DNA of 64,000 nt, taken from assembly GCF_963966145.1 (NCBI RefSeq), contig NC_091048.1, positions 5,332,001-5,396,000 on the forward strand. The letters are read 5' to 3'. The translations under genes and the position numbers were made by a program. Below are positions 44,965-55,937 of this stretch, piece after piece. This stretch comes from Tenebrio molitor. Lineage: Eukaryota > Arthropoda > Insecta > Coleoptera > Tenebrionidae. The notes under the pieces were generated by a model. The model was not told the DNA's origin. It was given only the letters and a program-made list of their open reading frames with translations, and searched no databases. The number at the start of each line of letters is the position of its first letter. The stretch's first letter is position 1.

Positions 44965-45210
44965 ATGTTTCCTATTGTGTTATTGGCATTTAACATTTTT
45001 GTAAACACTTTCATATATGTCGTTATCTATTGCGGCATTTGTTATTTGCGCTGCGATTGTTTATATCAAATGGGAAAAAAAATAGAAAAAACTGCGTCGG
45101 CACAGTACTTTGATGCGCCACCGAACAGTTCGAAGAAAATGTGCAACAAAATGGTTTCTTTGAGAGAAAGACTTGAGTTGGCACGATGCACTCGAGTTTT
45201 ACAAGAGTGA
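44965..45210 (+). CDS. Unidentified 81-codon ORF, hydrophobic start
   Basis: Begins MFPIVLLAFNIFVNTFIYVV (a strongly hydrophobic segment, possible signal anchor), followed by a polar part with KKMCNKMVSLRERLELARCT. No family is recognised. It lies just upstream of a more GC-rich open region (45438-45899) on the same strand, so both could belong to one transcript. Evidence is only openness and composition. Confidence 0.2.
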   Translation: MFPIVLLAFNIFVNTFIYVVIYCGICYLRCDCLYQMGKKIEKTASAQYFDAPPNSSKKMCNKMVSLRERLELARCTRVLQE

Positions 45211-45437
45211 CGGTTGGCAAAAAATGTGTCAAACCACAAGTGTTTAGTTGTAAGACGATATCAACCGCAAGTTTGCTCCGTGTTAATCCGAATTTTATTT
45301 GTTCAACCGATAAAACCGTGCTCTCAACAAGGACACTCGACAGCCAGGAATATGATACATGTTAACTACTTATATCGCAATTGTGAAGCTATAAATAGAC
45401 GCCAACATCGTAAACATTTATTTACATAACTTGCATT

Positions 45438-45939
45438 GTGATACACAACATTTACACCAAATTTGTCTGTCTGTGTGATCCGTTCAAAACAAAATGTAAA
45501 TCACCGTCTCGGACCAAATCTGTGAGAATCAACAGCAAGGTTGGAAAGGCTCTCGTCACGCGATCGACCAAAAAGAGGACGAAATGTCGCAAGCTCGACT
45601 TATTATTAAATAAATTTGATCAATTATCGTGGACCTTGAGGTTGGAGCGAATTTTCGGCCGAAACCCGGGGCCAAACGATCGACATTCCCCAGTCAAATT
45701 GATATCATCGAGCGGAGGGAGTTCGAGATGTGAATTGTGTTTTCGGCGACGCGAAGACTCGACTCATTTTGCACGGATGCAATTTGCCTCTTGGTACTTC
45801 CCAATCGAGGTTATTATTAGCAGAACTATTACAACGCAGGGTGCACCAAGAATTCGTCTCGAAGTCGCACCAAGTTTCTCTGCAGATTTTAACGTCTAAA
45901 AATAAAAGTGTGGGAATGGCGCGAACTGCAGTGTTATGA
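45438..45939 (+). CDS. Unidentified GC-rich open region, two overlapping frames
   Basis: A 153-codon frame (45438-45899) and a 69-codon frame (45730-45939) overlap in a CpG-richer patch. The second reads VFGDAKTRLILHGCNLPLGT, then SQSRLLLAELLQRRVHQEF, which looks protein-like. The composition break resembles that at 28.75 kb, so this may be an alternative 5' exon. Which frame, if any, is translated is unknown. Confidence 0.25.
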
Positions 45940-46264
45940 TTATGACCACACCAGAAAATTGGATTATTGCAACTCGTGCCTTATTTATTTGGACCAACTC
46001 ACAAAATGTGGTGTTGACGCGACTAACACAACACTCCAACTGGAAAAACCGGCATGTTTATCTTCTTCCACTTGTCCTGTTGGATTAATGTTCCTTTATT
46101 TTCCAAATTTATTCTCTTCTACTCCTTCCTTCGTTTGGCCTTCCATGTGTTTTTATCCCACTGCACCCACTGCTGCTACGCACTGCTGTCTTATTATTTC
46201 TATTCAATTTTTTCTTTTTTACTCCACGTACAAGATTTGATAGATCTCATTAATACAGAATTAT

Positions 46265-46395
46265 CAAATGAAGATTGAGGTTAGTACAGGAAATATTTAG
46301 AAGTTGGAAATTATCCAAATCTGATTGAATAAGGAGTTTCAGATCGCTAGGTAGAGGTCCCAATGGTGCTCCTTGCTGAACACCATTTGTAATTT
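46265..46395 (-). pseudogene. Reverse-transcriptase palm fragment
   Basis: Minus strand reads ITNGVQQGAPLGPL, the G.PQGSPLGPLLF box of non-LTR reverse transcriptases with changes, and little else recognisable. It ends at the border of a TIR element (46400). Confidence 0.45.
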
Positions 46396-46399
46396 TATA

Positions 46400-46877
46400 C
46401 AGGGTGTCTTAAAATTATCGTATTCCGAGTTCGGGGCTTAGTAGGGGACATCCTGTTGACCAAGTAAAAATGTTTAAAAAAAAAATTGCTGTCACATTGA
46501 AAAAAATATCAAAGTTGCCAATATTTGTTCAAAAGTACCTGATTAATATTCTAGCTATGTTGTACTTCCCTTTTGAACAAAAATTGGAAAAATAAACCTT
46601 TCATTTTTTCGAGATAAAGCTGTTTTTTCAAGAAATGTCTTTTCATTTAGATTTTAATATTTTACATAGTCATCCTCACCATATTTCAAAATGAATGTCA
46701 ACCATTTATATTTTTTATTTGAAGAAAACATGATGAAAAGTTTGAACCTTCAGAACCACATATCTTTGTAAAGACTCCCCCCCCCCTTATATTTTTTATT
46801 TTATTTTTTAGAGATTCCTGAGATTTTTCCCTACAAGACTCCCGACTTGGAATACGTTAATTTTGGGACAGCCCCTG
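46400..46877. mobile_element. TIR element, 478 bp, TA-flanked
   Basis: Left end CAGGGTGTCTTAAAATTATC followed by GTATTCCGAGTTCGGGG; right end CCCGACTTGGAATACGTTAA then TTTTGGGACAGCCCCTG. TA flanks both sides. The interior is AT-rich without coding remnants, with a run of C near 46780. Confidence 0.8.
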
Positions 46878-46986
46878 TATAAAGGAGAAATATAATCCTT
46901 GAAATCGGTTTGAAAAATAGGCTGAAATCAACAAATTTTCCGAGTATTATGATAGACATTTTTTGATTTCCGCGCCAAAATATATC

Positions 46987-47164
46987 GGTTGTTCATTTAA
47001 AAATGTATGGTCGAAGTAGGCGTTGAAGAGTCGATTGTGAATACACCACGGATCAGCTGCTTAAATCCTCACTGTTTGTGTTGTTTGTGTTTTTACTCTG
47101 CAGACTGACGAGTGGTGCGTTCACAATTGAACCCCCCTTTGAGGATAAATTTAAACAAACACCC
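46987..47164. mobile_element. MITE, same family as 9977-10148, 8-bp target duplication
   Basis: Left end GGTTGTTCATTT then TCGAAGTAGGCGTTGAAGAG, right end reversed GGGTGTTTGTTTAAATTT. Flanks are AATATATC and GATATATC, an 8-bp duplication with one mismatch, suggesting a hAT-like mechanism. The right arm has lost the AGTAGGCGTT part. Confidence 0.75.
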
Positions 47165-47589
47165 GATATATCTTTAACCTTTGAACTGTTCAAAGATTGT
47201 TAAGTTGTTAAGTGCGTATCTTAATTGGACTTCTTACATTTCCCTTTGAATGTCTTTACCTCTTGAGTGTTTATTTCTCAGCTAGATATTTTTTCCCCCT
47301 TTTCCTTCAAATATTTATAAGATCTGTCCTTTTTTTCTATCTTTATTCTTAAATGCTGTCTCTTTGTATATGCTCCTCCGACTCATTTTTTAAATATATT
47401 TTTGATTTTTTCTTTTAACATGAAAGCATTTTTTCATATACTTATGTATTTACTTTTCATTTTTATTTTTATTTCCTCTTTCAACCCTCACATCTGTCAT
47501 TCAACTGGAAACAGTTTCATTACACTGTCGACCTATTCAACATCTCCTAAACGCTCATTTCTTGGACACTTTATGTAGTCCTTCCACCA

Positions 47590-47830
47590 TGTATTAATAA
47601 ATTTATCTATTTGAAAAAGATAGATATGTACGAAGTAAATTTGTAATTTTTCCAATGATGTCTTTTGCTTTGTAGTTCGTGCGGTCGCTTAAAAAATTTA
47701 ATGTGCACCTCTGCCAAAAATTGCATTTTGTCCTCGCCTGTTTTCAAGCCTCGGCTGCGCCTCGGCCCGAAAACTCAGACTCGGTTAGAAAAGATGTACT
47801 TTTTGGCCTTGATACACAACTATTTTGACC
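47590..47830 (+). repeat. Inverted dispersed repeat, copy 1 (copy 2 at 52060-52320)
   Basis: Contains TTAATAAATTTATCTATTTG, AATTTAATGTGCACCTCTGC, TTTTCAAGCCTCGGCTGCGC and TTTTTGGCCTTGATACACAA, all found reversed at 52060-52320. The near-palindromic GC core GCCTCGGCTGCGCCTCGGC stands out in AT-rich DNA. Confidence 0.85.
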
Positions 47831-49352
47831 GTACTTAAGATTTAATATAAATATAAATAAATATAAGTTTTGGCGATTAGAGCGCAACTAAAAAAAAAGG
47901 AGCAAAGTTCGATTTTTTTTAAAGTAAGTTTTCTACGTAGTCTCTAAAGTTGTGTTGTAAAAACGAATACATATTAAAAATGTAAAGAGGAAGAGAAAAG
48001 TTATGATTGATTTTTGTGGGGATTTTAATCCCTGTAGAAAAGATTTAAGGAAGTGTAGTTAGTAATGAAGGATAGAAAACTGAATTCTGTAAAAGGAAAG
48101 ATAGTTTATAATCATTCTATAAATTCGAGAAAACACAAGAAGCATCAGGTGGAGTGAACAAGATATAAAATCAAAAAATACTCTTTGGACGAAATTAAAT
48201 GGAAAATATCAAAAGGGGAAAAACTTTAGATAATTTAGAAAAGACTAGGACAGATGCTTCTCATTATAATTGAAATGCTTAGAGGACCTAAACGTCCAAG
48301 GGATTAAATTATAATACATAATGATAATAATAATAAACCAACTTTTTAATAATTAATTCATGAATAAGCTCATTGTCTTCTGCGCCACAATCCCGGATAA
48401 AGTTATCTCTGGAGAGCGGCATAACAAAAATATATTAAGAAGATTACACAACTTCATTTAAATTTTGTAGGTTTTCTACCTTTTATGCAGCATTAAGAAG
48501 CCATAAAAGGAGCGAAAATAATAAAAACAACCCCTCGAATCGATAACAAACAAGATTTCCACCGGAGGCAGCAAATTTAAATTTAAAAATATGTACATTA
48601 TGACGGACATCTTGAATAAGAAGTAGCAAAAGTAAGCGATACTTGATACATCAAAACCTGGCGAATACGACGTGGGTTTAAGATTGTTTTCAGTTTGTCA
48701 GTCTTAATTTGATGGACGCTTTTTGTTGTGGGAGCCACTTTCTACTCGAACGACGTCGCTTTTAAATTAGATATGACATGTGTCCATTTCTGCACGTGGA
48801 GGTGCGGGTGTGTGTCAATAATTTAGTAAGCTCCACGGTGGGAGCGGATAGTAAAATGTCATAGCGGATTTTATGTGATGTTACAGCGCTAATATTAGCG
48901 CTTTAGAAACGAATTTGGGAAGGTGATTTATCGAATTGCTGTGTCACTATCGGAGACAATCTTGCGTAGGAAGTGATCGTAGTAGACAATAAATAAGGAT
49001 TTTGATGCTGATCGTATGTGACGTATCGTACGTAGGGAGAGTTAAAAATAGATTACTTTCCAACAATGACATAATGTTATAAATAAAGTACTTTTTTACC
49101 AACCACCCAAACATGGCAACTGTTCACAATGTACAAAATATGGTAAGTAATAACAAAATACAAAATCTTATCAAAGATAATAATCTTTGGTACTTAGTAA
49201 ACTAAACTAAACTAACTACAGTGGAACTATGTATTTCACTTATTCTCTTAACTGCTAATCAGATACAAGACGAAATTATTTTTTTTAGTGAAAGTATATA
49301 TTTAAAAAAAATAATCTATTCATATTGCACCATAAAGAAAGTTGGTCTTATT
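47831..49352. other. No gene recognised
   Basis: Purine-rich at about 47990-48260. About 48700-49030 is more balanced and unique. No coding motif. Confidence 0.35.
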
Positions 49353-49500
49353 TTATTGTAAATTTTTACAGTTATTCTTGAAAGCAAAATCAGCATCATG
49401 AATAAATGATGGGTGTAAGAATGGACCCAAATGGGATCCTTGAGGTACGCCATAAATAAAGTGGTGAGGCATACCTACCTTCTTGTTGGAAAAGTTTTTC
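49353..49500 (-). pseudogene. Non-LTR reverse-transcriptase palm fragment
   Basis: Minus strand reads HHFIYGVPQGSHLGPFL, then HDADFAFKN: the GVPQGS.LGPLLF box followed by remains of a (Y/F)ADD-like Asp segment. The rest of the 94-codon frame upstream is low-complexity and not recognisable. Confidence 0.65.
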
Positions 49501-49893
49501 CGAAAGGATACAGTTAAAGGAAATAAAAGAAGCGAAAACTGAAATATGTTTTTCCACAAAATAACTACGAAGAGGAATATAAAGAAGAAAAGCATAAGAC
49601 GAGGAAAATTTGAAATAAAATTGAAAAGGTACATCATGACAGCTGAATGTGTAGTAAAAGTTTGGTGTATGTCTTAGAAATATGAAGAGAAAGATAACAG
49701 AGATTGAAACTAAGGCAATAAAGTAGAAAATACATTGAGGAACAAATTGTAAATCAGTGATAAGGTGGAGAAAATAAGAAACCGAAACGAAAGAATGTGG
49801 ATTTCGAAGAAAGCGAGAAAAAGAGTGAGTGGAATAAAAGAATTAATTGTGGAATGCAGAAACAGAAGAAAGACACGAAAAAATCAAAATATC

Positions 49894-50253
49894 GGGCGTT
49901 CAAATGAAATCCTGGGCTGAGAAGGCGTTGGAAACCGTCAATTGTTTTACTTTTTTTGAAGTGTAAATTGACAGTTGTAATTAGAGCCTGTTGACAGCTA
50001 ACGTAAAATTTATAAAGAAAGAATCTTTCTGTTTTTTCTTTCTTTGCAATGTTTTACATTAAAAATAAAATAACTAACGATTCCTATTCTCGAAGCAAAT
50101 ATCTAAAGGCATGCTAAAAACAAACATGTTCAATTATGGGCCGATTAAACATAAACAGATGTCATTCGTGTCAGACGGCGGGAAATTCAAACTTTACACT
50201 GTTCCATTTACTTTTTGAACACCTACTCAGCCCAGGTTTTCATTTGAACGCAT
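49894..50253. mobile_element. MITE, 360 bp, GGGCGTT ends
   Basis: Left end GGGCGTTCAAATGAAATCCT then GGGCTGAGAAGGCGTT; right end reversed GCGTTCAAATGAAAACCTGG then GCTGAGTAGG. A partial copy is at 31138-31405. No clean target duplication is seen. It contains no coding sequence. Confidence 0.8.
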
Positions 50254-52059
50254 GATACCTACGACAGGAGCTGACAAAGAGAACAATAGAAGATTTTGAT
50301 TGTGCAGCATTGAGAAAAATGAAGGAATATGAAAATTACCAAAAATTAGAATATCAAGAAGCAAATATTTCAAGAAGAAGCGGATCAGAAAGAGTGAATT
50401 TACTAAGATAGTTCATCGTTTATTGTCGTTGGTAAGGACAGAAGATTAGGGAACTTCATACAATTTTATTTCGTAACATTGTTTCTAATAGATAGCACTA
50501 AAAATCATTGTTAGCGAAAACAAAATTGCAATCTACTAATTATATAGACAACTTCCATAGATCAAAATGTCAAAGAAGGTAGAGGAATGTGAATAGAAAA
50601 TCTACTTTTAGAAACTTTATCAATAGCCCTACTCCTTTACATATTTTAGAAAAACAACACTAGCACCCTCTGTTATCGAAACTTTTAATGAGAGAATTCT
50701 TGTACAATCTCCACTGCATCGGTCGCCATCTTTGTATTACATATTTTTTTTCTTAGATATTTTAAAGAATTTTGATTTTTTTTTTTTGATGCTTGATACT
50801 TTCAAGTTTTTCCTATACGTAGTCAGTGTGTGCAACATAAAACTGCAACATTTATTAAGGTCTTAGAAAATTCAATCGCAGTAAATTCAGCGACACCTTT
50901 TACCCAACGCCACGCTTGAACGATTTAATTAGTCAGTTTTACGGTGTTCCACCATTCTCATTATACATTTAATAATTATTATTTGTCGATTCAATTAATT
51001 CCTTGGCAGATAACAGTTTTAATAATAATCATTAAGAAGATTTTTATCTTCCAAACACTAAATCAAGCAGCTAATGAACGTGTTGAACAAAAACTAGAAA
51101 AAAAGAAGACAAATTTCATTGGATGGGAAATCTTTCAGAATAATTTATGACCCATCCAGGATATTGGTACTGTGTAAAGCAAGTTGTAACGTACTCATGA
51201 CAGTCGTAAATATTATTGATAAGTAACGATCAGCTTAAGTACAACGATATTTGCAATAAATGTCTCGTCACCTTCCAGTTTTTAAATTTTAGAGCAAAAT
51301 TTAATTTTTCAAGAATTAATTAAGCAGTAAATTTAATAATAAAATATTAATTAAAATGTTAAGGTTAGTGTAGTCATTAAAACTGAAAATTCGTAAATTT
51401 AAGGAATAGGACTATAAATAGAGAGTAATTAAGACTGTTCTATGCTAATTAATATGCTAATTTGGATAGTAATAATTAGTTTTTCGGTGTTTATTGAAAT
51501 TTCTAAGTAGATAAGAGTTGTTCAAAGAAGTATCTACTTGGAACAAGTGAAGAGGAATTTGTGTTACAATTCAAAATAAACGATTATCTTCAGAAAGCCG
51601 TGAAATTAATGGAAATCATATTATTTAACAACATTTACTAGTGTTCCTTTCATTTCAGCGAATTTCATTGTTGCAAAATCAATTTTTTTCGTTATAATCT
51701 CATTTAATTATTCTACAACGGAATGTTTTTTATCTTGTACGTTTATTAACAATTCGGTTTTTCACATTTTATCTTATCAAAGCATCTCTTTTTATTTTTT
51801 TGTTTTTATTGCTACGCTTTGTTTCGTTATTCTAAGTGAAAGTATTTTAATTTAATTTGTATTTAAAATGCTAACATTAAAACAAAAATCTTATTTGCAA
51901 ATGTCCAATTTATTTACGATTGAATTAATTTACAAATTTAATGAAAAAATATTTATGAAAAAATTAACCAAGTATGTATTTGTACTCCGAATAGAATGCA
52001 ATTAATTAGTGTCGAGTTTTTATTAATCATTGTCGATTATCTTTGAAATGTACGAAGAA
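50254..52059. other. No gene recognised
   Basis: AT-rich unique sequence. A short frame at 50944-51150 has no recognised content. Confidence 0.35.
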
Positions 52060-52320
52060 AGTAATAGAATATGATATAGTTATTTGTGTATCAAGGCCAA
52101 AAAGTGCATCTTTTTCGTCCGAGTCTGAGTTCTCTGGCCGAGGCGCAGCCGAGGCTTGAAAACAGGCAAGGACAAAAGGCACCTTTTGGCAGAGGTGCAC
52201 ATTAAATTTTTTAGGTGATCTCACGAACTACAAAGCAAAATACATCATTGGAAAAATTAAACATTTACTTTGTATCTACCTTTTTCAAATAGATAAATTT
52301 ATTAATACATTTTAATAATT
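52060..52320 (-). repeat. Inverted dispersed repeat, copy 2
   Basis: Reverse of 47590-47830 with about one difference per ten bases by eye. The open frame 52027-52224 on minus is part of the repeat and not a gene. Confidence 0.85.
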
Positions 52321-52441
52321 TTTTTATAGTACAGTTTGTTATCAGTTTGCCAACAAAATTAGAAATTTACTATTTAGAATATGATTACTTATTTACATAA
52401 TTTATGGTGACAGGACAATTATCGGTTTTGTAGCTTTCGTT

Positions 52442-52510
52442 GCTAACTTACTAAACAGACCAACAGATGGCGCCACGGTCAGCGTCCGAAAAAGAGTTAC
52501 TTTTCGTCTA
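52442..52510 (-). repeat. Dispersed repeat, copy 2 (copy 1 at 7174-7257)
   Basis: Reverse complement of the repeat near 7.2 kb; here it includes CAACAGATGGCGCCACGGTC in the middle. Confidence 0.6.
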
Positions 52511-52519
52511 GTAAAATTA

Positions 52520-54165
52520 CCGTTTTTATTAAGGGTGCCTAGAAAATAATTTTTATTATAACCATGTTTGATGTGATCACTTTACGCTCTCTGTCGATGA
52601 GGAAATATCAGTTTCAGTCGGTGTAGCTTGGCATATTACACAGGGATCAAAGAACCAACAACCAGTGTATGCTTTGTGAAATTTTCATTTCAGATTTATT
52701 CCCAGCCCATCATTCTAAAAACAATATTGCGGCTCAAAGAGTGGTGAATTAGATGAAGGGCGAGCTTTGCACGTTGTAGAAGTGAAAAATGTCTCAGAGC
52801 TCCGTTGTGACAAGCTCCATGTTAATACAGAGGTTTTAATTAATTTGCTGTAAAATGTGAGAGTTCAGGGTGTCGAGAGATAATACAAAATTTCAGTCTC
52901 GTATCATTCGTTATGTAGATGTAGCACTGGTGGCAAATTCAATTTGTTAGCCGATGTCGTTAAACTTGTGTGGTCGTCGCCGGCAGTTGTTGAATACATA
53001 TTTGATCAATACAAATTGTAAAGTCACACGAAGGAGGAGGTACCACCGTCAAGGCGTTTGCAAATAAAAATTCTGAACAATATTATTAACCTTGACCGCT
53101 AATGTGATCCTAATAGAACATCTGGGCATTATATAAACCATTAACGAGACTAATTTGAGGAGGAACTGAATCGCCCCCATCAAATTAAAATAACATCCAC
53201 TGAGAAAGAGTTCTTGGTACTGCTGTTATTTCATTTGGTAATTAATTTCTTGAGAGCCAACAACTTTTTCAATTTAGATTTTATTTATTTGTGTTATATT
53301 TTACATAATATGAAACTGTAGTTTTCTTTTTATTAACAGGAAAAAAATACAATAATATTAAGAAATATTTAGGGTGTAAATAGAGCTCCGCTAGTTCACC
53401 ATTGTGTCGTTGGCGCTGTGTAGTGTCTAAACTGTCGTTTATTTTTCTTTTTTCTATCGCTGATTTGTGATTTTTTATTATTTTGCCATTCTGCGTTATT
53501 CCCTTGTTTGGAAAGAACTTACATAATAACAAAAATATGAGAACAATAATTGTGTTTTTGATCTTTTTTTGTTGTCTTTCTTGTTATAAGGGGGGGGGGG
53601 ATCGGCCAATTGTGACATTTATGTATTTCGAAGTATGTTTTTGTTTCTAATAATCGTTTCTTTAATTTCAGGTGAGTAGAAAAATTTTATAAACAACCAC
53701 ATCCTAACGTCATCAAAAAATCGAAGGTATTCAAAATTCATAAAATTTGAAAAATTAATTTTATAATTTTGAACCATCAAAGTAAGTACCTACCCTGACA
53801 TAGCAGTTTTTCACTTTTTATGCCAAAAAATTGAACGGATCAATGGTAGCGGTCTTAGGACTTTATTAATGATAAGCTAACAGTTTTTTGGAGCTTAAAA
53901 TTTTCGTTTTAGTTTACACACTCCGTGCGGCAAAGTGACAGATAGTGTGTAAAAATCAAGATACCGTAGCTGCTCCAAATGTGTAAAAATGTCAATTAGA
54001 GTTGAGGAGACCAAAAGAGAATTTACGTTGTGATCCAAGCACCATTTTCTATCAACATTAAAGACGACAAAAACGTAGGATGGGTATTAGGAATAAAGAG
54101 AAATGAAAAGAGAGATTATGCTTTTATTGTATCATCTCCGTTTAAAAAGCGTCCGTAACGTCGTT
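52520..54165. other. No gene recognised
   Basis: Unique sequence with a G10 run at about 53590. No convincing coding frame or repeat. Confidence 0.3.
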
Positions 54166-54169
54166 AGGA

Positions 54170-54310
54170 TCACTTAATACATTCATGCATAAAATCATGA
54201 TGCAAATCAGTCCCTTGGGGAGTTTCTTCGAGATGTTTTCTCACCATGAAATAATTTTCATCTAAAATTCGTTTGTAAAGATATTTTTCAGAGGGAATAT
54301 TGTACTTACA
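54170..54310 (-). pseudogene. Possible reverse-transcriptase fragment
   Basis: The minus-strand frame reads YNIPSEKYLYKRILDENYFM, then VRKHLEETPQGTDL. The order YNIP...L.K.I......F.V......E.TPQG(S/T).L resembles the segment leading into the palm box of non-LTR reverse transcriptases. Short and without an ADD motif. Confidence 0.35.
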
Positions 54311-55763
54311 AAGCATGACGTGCACAAGAAAAATTTCAAAAAAAAAATTAAAAAGGTATTTTTGTCTGAACTTCAAGCCGCGCTCAAAGATGCATATTGC
54401 ACCACAACTGCATTTTGATTCCATCGTCTCGTGTACTGACACTCTACCCCTCACACCATCTTCCCACTGTTCGATTCAGTAAAATCTACCATTGGTGAAA
54501 AACAATTTCGACAACCTTTGCCCTTTCATAAATTTTTACTTCCAGGTTTATGCCGCGACATTTTGTGGTAATAACGTTTCATCCATATATGTATTCCGGA
54601 TTCCCCGGAGTACTCAAACCGGTTGCAAATCTATTCATACGTAAATAGAGCAGAATGCCGAACGTGTGTGGGAAGCCTCTTAGAGTCTTTTTTCCTGGCG
54701 GTAATAGTACGAGTCAGGTATCATCATGTTTGCATTTATATAACTCGATTAGAGCGATTTTTGCATGACATCAACTGTTAAAAACTAGATAACATGGAAT
54801 GACGGTGCGGTTTTAAGAGCGCCTTCAAAAAAATATAGATCTTACGTCAAACCGAGTGCAGCGATTATAAAAAATTAATTGTCGTAATTGACAAGTTTTT
54901 AGTTTTGCGAGCTTATTTTCCAATTTAGAAGAGCTTGAGGCGACCGTTGAATGCAGCTTTAATTATACTCCTTTTGAGCAGAATTTGATCAGAACAATTT
55001 GATTTTTTTTTTATTGTAACCGCGTCTGGTTTTTATAATAGAAATTTAAAGAGCTTTAGTAATTATTTAGCGGCATCAGGAGTCTGCGATGAAGTGGTTA
55101 ACTGGAGGCTCTTCAACATTTTTAATCAATGGAATGAAAAATTAAACAATTTTCTCTGTTTACTGAAACTTGCAGTGAACTTTGAAGCTCCGAAGGATAC
55201 TTAGAGGCGTAGGTTAGAGCCCGCAGGATCAAAGCTCAACTCCAACACACTTCACAGAGGTCAAAGGTTGTCTTGAAAATTACAATGCATATTTACAAAG
55301 GAAAACAGGATTGAGATCGTTATCCAGCTTTAAATTAAAAGGTGGGAGGTGGTAATCAAATTACATTATAAACAATTAGAAAAAATACGATAATTAAATA
55401 TTTCTTGATCTAATAATTTTTTTAGTGTAATTGTAGCATCAATAAAAACAAAAAATGTTTAATAAGCAATAAAAAATTGATATTTGTGAAAGCTTCGGTG
55501 AATAAATAAAAGGACAAACATAAAAAGTGTGATTTACTTTACAGAGGTTTTTTACAAAGTAAAAAAAATTGCTGAAAAACATGCTATACAGTATTAACAA
55601 GGAATCGTATTTAGTACAACTTTTTTAGGACCAGCTTGCCCTTAACATAACTAAAATTTTCTGCAAATATGTAAAATAATGTATATTATTTGTATCATTA
55701 ATGACACACTAAGGAATGTTCTTATATGAAGCGTTTGAGACTTCAGACTATATTAACGGAGTA

Positions 55764-55937
55764 GAGGCGTTGGATTCTCTCATGGGCTGTGACCTTGGAA
55801 TATCTGCGCGAAGGCGGAGACTACTTTAGCGACGGGGTAACACGTGGAGGAACACTACTCTTAGAGACGTCTACGAGAGACCGATGTTCGTCGTTGCGCA
55901 GATATGACTCACAGCCCATGAGAAAATCCAAGACCTC
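55764..55937. mobile_element. Palindromic MITE, 174 bp, TA-flanked
   Basis: Arms GAGGCGTTGGATTCTCTCAT and GGGCTGTGA, with ATATCTGCGC further in, mirrored at 55895-55937. TA at 55762-55763 and 55938-55939. Arms are about 45 bp and nearly identical. The GC-rich centre holds no coding sequence. Confidence 0.75.
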
